Shown: positions 60,038 to 64,000 of the stretch, in pieces
How positions within the stretch are numbered: position 1 is the stretch's first letter
Layout of the letters: each line of letters begins with the position of its first letter
From: a bacterium
GTDB taxonomy: Bacteria > SAR324 > XYD2-FULL-50-16
Assembly (NCBI GenBank): GCA_024275165.1
Contig: JAJRZQ010000012.1
Span: 1-64,000, forward strand
DNA: 64,000 nt
Direction of reading: 5' to 3'
Made by a program: the position numbers and the translations under genes
The notes under the pieces: model-generated
What the model saw: only the letters and a program-made list of their open reading frames with translations
What the model was told of the DNA's origin: nothing
Databases searched by the model: none

Positions 60038-61039
60038 TTAAACCTTCCAGGTTTCGCCTTGATGGAGCAGGTTGTTTAAGGTTCCCTTACCCAGGCGTTC
60101 GATTTCCGCGTCGTTGGAGGTGCGATATTCTTGGTCAATGGTAGGGGCTGTACGCTCGATAAAGACACCTAAGGGGATAGGGTAGTCAGATCCCTGCATC
60201 TGGGCCAAAAAGTGGCCTAAACCGCTATCTTTCTCGTCATGGACTAAAATCTCGGCTTCGTTGACATCGGCGACATTCACCACCTTGGGTTTGAACCCAT
60301 CGCGAACAATCGCCTTGTCTTTGTCCTTGCCAAAGATCATTTTTTGGCCATGCTCTAAAACGAGGGTGTGGTCATCGCGGGTGGCCTTCGCTGTTGCCAG
60401 ATCGTGGGCGCCGTCATTGAAAATGGGGCAATTTTGCAGAATCTGCACCATGGAAAAACCCTTATGCTCATAGGCGCGCATCAAGATTTCAGACATTTGC
60501 TTCATGCTGCGGTCTGTGGTTCGGGCTACAAAGGTCCCGTTTAACCCGAGGGTTAAGGCAACGGGATCAATGGGGTCTTCCATGGTGCCCGTGGGGGCGG
60601 TTTTGGTTTTTTGCCCCCGAATGCTGGTTGGGCTAAATTGCCCTTTGGTCAAGCCGTAGATTTGGTTGTCCATTAAGATAACAACCATATCCAGGTTGCG
60701 GCGCACGGCGTGCAGGAAGTGGTTTCCCCCAATGGCTAAGCCGTCACCGTCACCCATGGCAACCCAAACCGATAATTCAGGGTTGGCGATTTTCGTGCCC
60801 GTGGCAATGGCTAAGGCGCGCCCATGAATCGTATGGTAGCCGTAGCTGTTGACATAATAGGGGAAACGGCTAGAACAACCGATGCCGCTGATAAAGGCGA
60901 ACTCATCGGGGCTGCGGCCCGTGGCGGCCAAAACTTTTTGGGTCTGGGCCAAGATGGAAAAATCACCACAACCGGCGCACCATTTGACTGCGCCATCGGG
61001 TACGAAGTCCTGTTTTTTATATTTACTTTCTGCGTTCAT
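60038..61039 (-). CDS. korB: 2-oxoacid:ferredoxin oxidoreductase beta subunit
   Basis: 333 aa. TPP-binding beta subunit with WCAGCGDFSIL, GIGCSSRFPYYVNSYGYHTIHGRALAIATG and GDGDGLAIGGNHFLHAVRRN, and a GLTKGQFSPTS loop typical of the 2-oxoglutarate type. The extra C-terminal domain (residues about 220-333) matches KorB-like proteins. Together with KorA it converts 2-oxoglutarate and CoA to succinyl-CoA with ferredoxin reduction (or the reverse). Eighteen bases after korA. Confidence 0.92.
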   Translation of the reverse strand: MNAESKYKKQDFVPDGAVKWCAGCGDFSILAQTQKVLAATGRSPDEFAFISGIGCSSRFPYYVNSYGYHTIHGRALAIATGTKIANPELSVWVAMGDGDGLAIGGNHFLHAVRRNLDMVVILMDNQIYGLTKGQFSPTSIRGQKTKTAPTGTMEDPIDPVALTLGLNGTFVARTTDRSMKQMSEILMRAYEHKGFSMVQILQNCPIFNDGAHDLATAKATRDDHTLVLEHGQKMIFGKDKDKAIVRDGFKPKVVNVADVNEAEILVHDEKDSGLGHFLAQMQGSDYPIPLGVFIERTAPTIDQEYRTSNDAEIERLGKGTLNNLLHQGETWKV

Positions 61040-61057
61040 ATTTTTGCTCCTGATGGT

Positions 61058-62899
61058 CTACAAAAGGGTGTCGACAACGAGTTCAATCTCTTCTTCGGTA
61101 AAGGGGCGGCCTTGGATTTTAGTCAAGGGGATGACCTCAACGGGAAACTCGGCGGCCAAAAGCTTAGAAAGCTGGCCTAGGTTCATTTCTGCCACCACCA
61201 ATTTTTTATACTTCCTCAACACCTCCAAGGTGTTTTTGGGAAAGGGGCTGATATGGGTGAAATGAGCATGGGATACGGGCTTCCCTTGCTTTTGGTATTT
61301 TGCCACTCGGTTGCGGATACTGCCATAGGTCGAGCCCCAACCGATCACCAAGACCTCGTTCCCGTCCTTGCTTTGCAGGACCTCTAAGTCAGGGATGTCG
61401 TTGGCGATGTTGTCGATTTTTTTCTGGCGGGTGCGCACCATGGTGTCGTGGTTGTCGGGGTCATGGCTGACCGCGCCGGTTAAAGCGTCTTTTTCCAATC
61501 CGCCGATGCGGTTGCGCATGCCGGGGGTGCCGGGCTTGACCCACCCGCGGGCTAAGGTTTCGGGGTCCCTGTTGTAGGGGAAGTAGCCTTCCGGGTCGCT
61601 CACCATCGTGTGGGTCAACTTGGGCAGTTCGCTTTCGTCGGGGATGCGGAAGGATTCCGAGCCGTTGCCTAAGTAGCCGTCGGTCAAAAGCATGACCGGA
61701 GTCATGTATTTTAGGGCGAGTCGGCAGGCTTCAATGGCTTGCCAGAAGCAATCTGCCGGCGACTTTGCCGCGATGACGGGCATGGGGCTTTCTCCGTTTC
61801 GGCCATACATCGCCTGCAGTAAATCGGATTGTTCGGTTTTGGTCGGCAAACCCGTAGAGGGGCCGCCGCGCTGAACATTGACGATTACCAAGGGGATTTC
61901 GGTAATGACGGCTAAACCCATGGCCTCGCCTTTTAAGGCAACGCCGGGGCCGGAAGTCGTGGTGACCGCCAAATCGCCTGCCCAGGCAGCGCCGATGGAG
62001 GAGCAAATTCCCGCGATCTCGTCTTCCATCTGGATGGCCTTGACATCGTGATTTTTATGTTTGGCCACTTCTTCTAAGATGGTGGTCGCGGGGGTAATGG
62101 GGTAGCTGCCCAAAAAGAGCTTCAAGCCGGCCAAGTGAGCCGCCGCGACCAAGCCGATGCCCGCGGCCTCGTTTCCCGTTAGGCTGCGATAGGTACCGGG
62201 TACGGTGGGGGCGCTGTTGACCCGATATTGAGATTGAAAAAAACCCGAGTTTTGGGCATAGAGCATGCCTTCGGTCATGGTTTTAATGTTGGCCTCGGCA
62301 AGGATCGGCTTTTTGCCGAATTTAACCTTCAACCAATCTGTGGTGTACTGGGGAGAAAGGTCGTAGAGCCAAAACAAAATTCCGAGGGTAAAGAAGTTTT
62401 TGCAGCGTTCCTTCGATTTTTTATCCATCTCGAAGTCGCTTAGAGCGGCCATGGTTTGGCTGGTAATCGGCGCGGCGATGATTTTTTTGTGAAGGCTCGC
62501 TTCAGGGCTGAGGGGGTCAACCTCTTCTGCGTAGCCTGCCTTTTTGATATTTGCTGCGGTAAAGGTATCGCGGTCAATGATGGCGAACCCATCCCGTTTG
62601 AGGTCTTTGATATTGGCCAGTAACCCTGCGGGGTTCATGGCGACAAGAACATCGGGGAAATCACCAGGGGTGTTGACTTTTTTGCTGCCGAATTGCACCT
62701 GAAATCCGCTGATTCCAGAAATCGTTCCGGCAGGGGCGCGAATCTCTGCGGGGAAGTCGGGGAGGGTAACCACATCGTTCCCATGTACGGCAGAGGCTCC
62801 GGTAAATTGAAGGCCGGTCAACTGCATTCCATCGCCGGAGTCACCGGAAAAGCGGATGACTACCTGGTCAAGTTCTTGTATTTTGATGGTGTCGTTCAT
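61058..62899 (-). CDS. korA: 2-oxoacid:ferredoxin oxidoreductase alpha subunit, gamma-alpha fusion
   Basis: 613 aa from ATG 62899 (frame open to 63025). The first 190 residues are the gamma domain (IRFSGDSGDGMQLTG, VLVAMNPAGLLANIKDLKRDG), then the alpha domain with GNEAAGIGLVAAAHLAGLKLFLGSYPITPA and QMEDEIAGICSSIGAAWAGDLAVTTTSGPG. This fused form is the oxygen-tolerant-type KorA seen in many aerobes and microaerophiles. Heads korAB; divergent from the U32-like gene, sharing the 170-base gap. Confidence 0.92.
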   Translation of the reverse strand: MNDTIKIQELDQVVIRFSGDSGDGMQLTGLQFTGASAVHGNDVVTLPDFPAEIRAPAGTISGISGFQVQFGSKKVNTPGDFPDVLVAMNPAGLLANIKDLKRDGFAIIDRDTFTAANIKKAGYAEEVDPLSPEASLHKKIIAAPITSQTMAALSDFEMDKKSKERCKNFFTLGILFWLYDLSPQYTTDWLKVKFGKKPILAEANIKTMTEGMLYAQNSGFFQSQYRVNSAPTVPGTYRSLTGNEAAGIGLVAAAHLAGLKLFLGSYPITPATTILEEVAKHKNHDVKAIQMEDEIAGICSSIGAAWAGDLAVTTTSGPGVALKGEAMGLAVITEIPLVIVNVQRGGPSTGLPTKTEQSDLLQAMYGRNGESPMPVIAAKSPADCFWQAIEACRLALKYMTPVMLLTDGYLGNGSESFRIPDESELPKLTHTMVSDPEGYFPYNRDPETLARGWVKPGTPGMRNRIGGLEKDALTGAVSHDPDNHDTMVRTRQKKIDNIANDIPDLEVLQSKDGNEVLVIGWGSTYGSIRNRVAKYQKQGKPVSHAHFTHISPFPKNTLEVLRKYKKLVVAEMNLGQLSKLLAAEFPVEVIPLTKIQGRPFTEEEIELVVDTLL

Positions 62900-63072
62900 C
62901 GTCTCGTTAATTTCAAGGTTGATCTCAAAAGAGGGTTCGCTAGTTGCGAAGGCTGAATACAAGGCATTAAGCTGTACGAAAACCTTAATGCATGTTAAAG
63001 ACTTGCAAGTGAGTTGGCAAGGCACGATTTACTATTCTATGGACTTCAAAAAAATTGGCAAGTGTTATTTTT

Positions 63073-64000
63073 ATGACCTATTGGTTGAATTTTGAAGATT
63101 TGGTCTTCGAGCCCAAACTCTCTTTTTTCCCCGGCATGGGCCTGATTGTGCGGGCGGGCGGCTGGGGGAAGCGTAGCGGGGTGCCTCTAGGAGTGTTGAC
63201 CGCCTTTTTAAGGCGGCAACAAGTTGCGGGGCGGCCTTTGGTGCTGAACTTAGACCGTTTGGTGTCCGATCAGGAGATTGGGGGCCTCTTGGCTCAGATT
63301 GGGCCGTTTTTGCCTTATTTTCAAGCGGTACGGGTAATGGACCCCGGTTTGGGGGCCGCCTTGGTTCGGACTTTTTCCCAAGTCGCCATTGAGCTGAGTT
63401 TAGAACAGGGCATTCCCAACGGGTTGGCGGTATTGGCTTGGGCAAGGGCCATGGGAGTAAATTTGCGCAAATTGATTCTTTCAAATCAAATCCCGGTCGC
63501 GGAAATTGCCAACTTGACTCCAAAACTCAACCTAGCCTGTGAATTACTGGTTTTAGGGCCCGTTGAAACCTTTTACAGCCCCAGAAAGCTCTTGAGCCCT
63601 CTCTTGCAGGGGGAGGCCAGGCAGGGGCTGGGGACTGCCGAAGATCGACCAAAGCAACATTTCCCCCTCTACGAAAGCGAAGCGGGTACCTTGGTTTATC
63701 ATGACAAAGATTTATACCTGCTCGACCGGTTGGATCAAGCTGAAGAAGCGGGGATCACCGATTTTAGGGTGTCTTTGGTCGGGGCAGAGCAATTCGATCT
63801 CGCCGCGGCCCACTGGCAAGGAAAAGGGTTTGACCCCGCTTTAAAACAGGCTTGGCCCAACAAGACCACCAAAGGCTTTTTTTTGAAAAATCGCACCGAC
63901 AAACCCCTAGCCCGCTTGGTCAACAGCAGGTTACAAGGGCTTAGAGGTTTAGAAGTCGCGCAGGTGCTCGAAGGCAAGGCAAAGCAATACACCCTTTTAG
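63073..64000 (+). CDS. U32-peptidase-like protein, runs off the window
   Basis: At least 309 aa, open to the window edge with no stop; start ATG 63073. The N-terminal part looks like a TIM-barrel (VLNLDRLVSDQEIGGLLAQIGPFLPYFQAVRVMDPGLGAALV, then GIPNGLAVLAWARAMGVNLRKLIL). The segment CELLVLGPVETFYSPRKLLSPLL resembles the U32/TrhP/UbiU block E-x-x-V-x-G-x-x-x-x-YS-x-R-C, but the Cys after Arg is Lys here. TKGFFLKNRTDK is also U32-like. Cluster-binding Cys residues of TrhP/UbiU are not seen in this part, so function is uncertain. Confidence 0.6.
   Translation, partial: MTYWLNFEDLVFEPKLSFFPGMGLIVRAGGWGKRSGVPLGVLTAFLRRQQVAGRPLVLNLDRLVSDQEIGGLLAQIGPFLPYFQAVRVMDPGLGAALVRTFSQVAIELSLEQGIPNGLAVLAWARAMGVNLRKLILSNQIPVAEIANLTPKLNLACELLVLGPVETFYSPRKLLSPLLQGEARQGLGTAEDRPKQHFPLYESEAGTLVYHDKDLYLLDRLDQAEEAGITDFRVSLVGAEQFDLAAAHWQGKGFDPALKQAWPNKTTKGFFLKNRTDKPLARLVNSRLQGLRGLEVAQVLEGKAKQYTLL

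Noticed and set aside
63071-63523. Minus-strand ORF opposite the U32-like gene
   Set aside because: Proline/arginine-rich shadow of the long open plus-strand frame that starts at 63073 and has sensible protein composition.
1-64000. Global reassignment of UAA to an amino acid
   Set aside because: Many intact genes end with a single TAA exactly at the expected protein length, so the two in-frame TAAs are better explained by point changes or local readthrough.
1-64000. CRISPR arrays, tRNA or rRNA genes, prophage
   Set aside because: I saw no regularly spaced short repeats with unique spacers, no cloverleaf-like gene in the gaps and no phage structural genes or integrase.

Overview
The window is dense Gram-negative bacterial DNA of middling GC content. 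An outer-membrane phospholipase A, multihaem periplasmic cytochromes, a class 1A penicillin-binding protein and a FliN protein point to a diderm, probably flagellated. NrfD-type quinone complexes, a ferredoxin-linked 2-oxoacid oxidoreductase and an EF-P/EpmA pair fit a proteobacterial or deltaproteobacteria-like lineage, but no marker here fixes it. TTG and GTG starts are common, and many genes overlap by 1-20 bases in operons.

Layout. 1-545: gene-free DNA with a 175-bp-period direct repeat and several hairpins. 579-4819: a gamma-glutamylated-amine pathway (glutamine-synthetase-like ligase, PuuD-like hydrolase, short-chain dehydrogenase, convergent aldehyde dehydrogenase). 5014-11376: a six-gene respiratory complex (pentahaem cytochrome, Tat-exported molybdopterin-family protein, ferredoxin-like subunit, NrfD, tiny membrane protein, four-haem cytochrome) resembling a hybrid of Qrc and alternative complex III. 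A complete Mrp Na+/H+ antiporter operon follows on the same strand (11592-17083), with mrpD frameshifted. 17634-21279 is an arsR-pstSCAB operon without phoU. 21280-22352 holds its promoter and operator, a MITE-like element and a YCII protein. Then come guaA, a small membrane protein, trpS, a PAS histidine kinase and an FMN-binding glutamate-synthase-like protein.

29321-32134 encodes a second quinone complex (tetrahaem cytochrome, ferredoxin-like, NrfD) shaped like Geobacter CbcSTU. 32208-37810 runs on the minus strand: pabA-pabB-pabC, a nonsense-interrupted aldo/keto reductase, pldA and a divergent carbamoyltransferase. 37866-45527 is mixed (VanZ-like, cNMP-binding, AI-2E transporter, MASE3-like hybrid kinase, TPR protein, WbuC and several small ORFs). 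45524-47820 holds epmA, efp and a Crp/Fnr regulator. 48093-55120 runs forward with class I fumarase, fliN, ribD (nonsense near its end), ribE, coaX, a SPOR protein and a helical-repeat protein. 55114-64000 has a frameshifted kinase-like gene, a membrane protein, engB, PBP1A, korA-korB and the start of a U32-like gene running off the edge.

How the genes combine: the two NrfD complexes are likely quinol-cytochrome c exchange modules, and Mrp next to the larger one suggests a joint energy-conserving locus. The most unusual points are the Qrc/ACIII hybrid with two extra subunits beside Mrp, an ArsR-controlled Pst transporter, a carbamoyltransferase that has lost both ornithine-specific motifs, an amine pathway whose SDR implies an amino-alcohol substrate, and four interrupted genes whose lesions fall into two classes (loss of one T from a T-run; in-frame TAA where GAA would fit).
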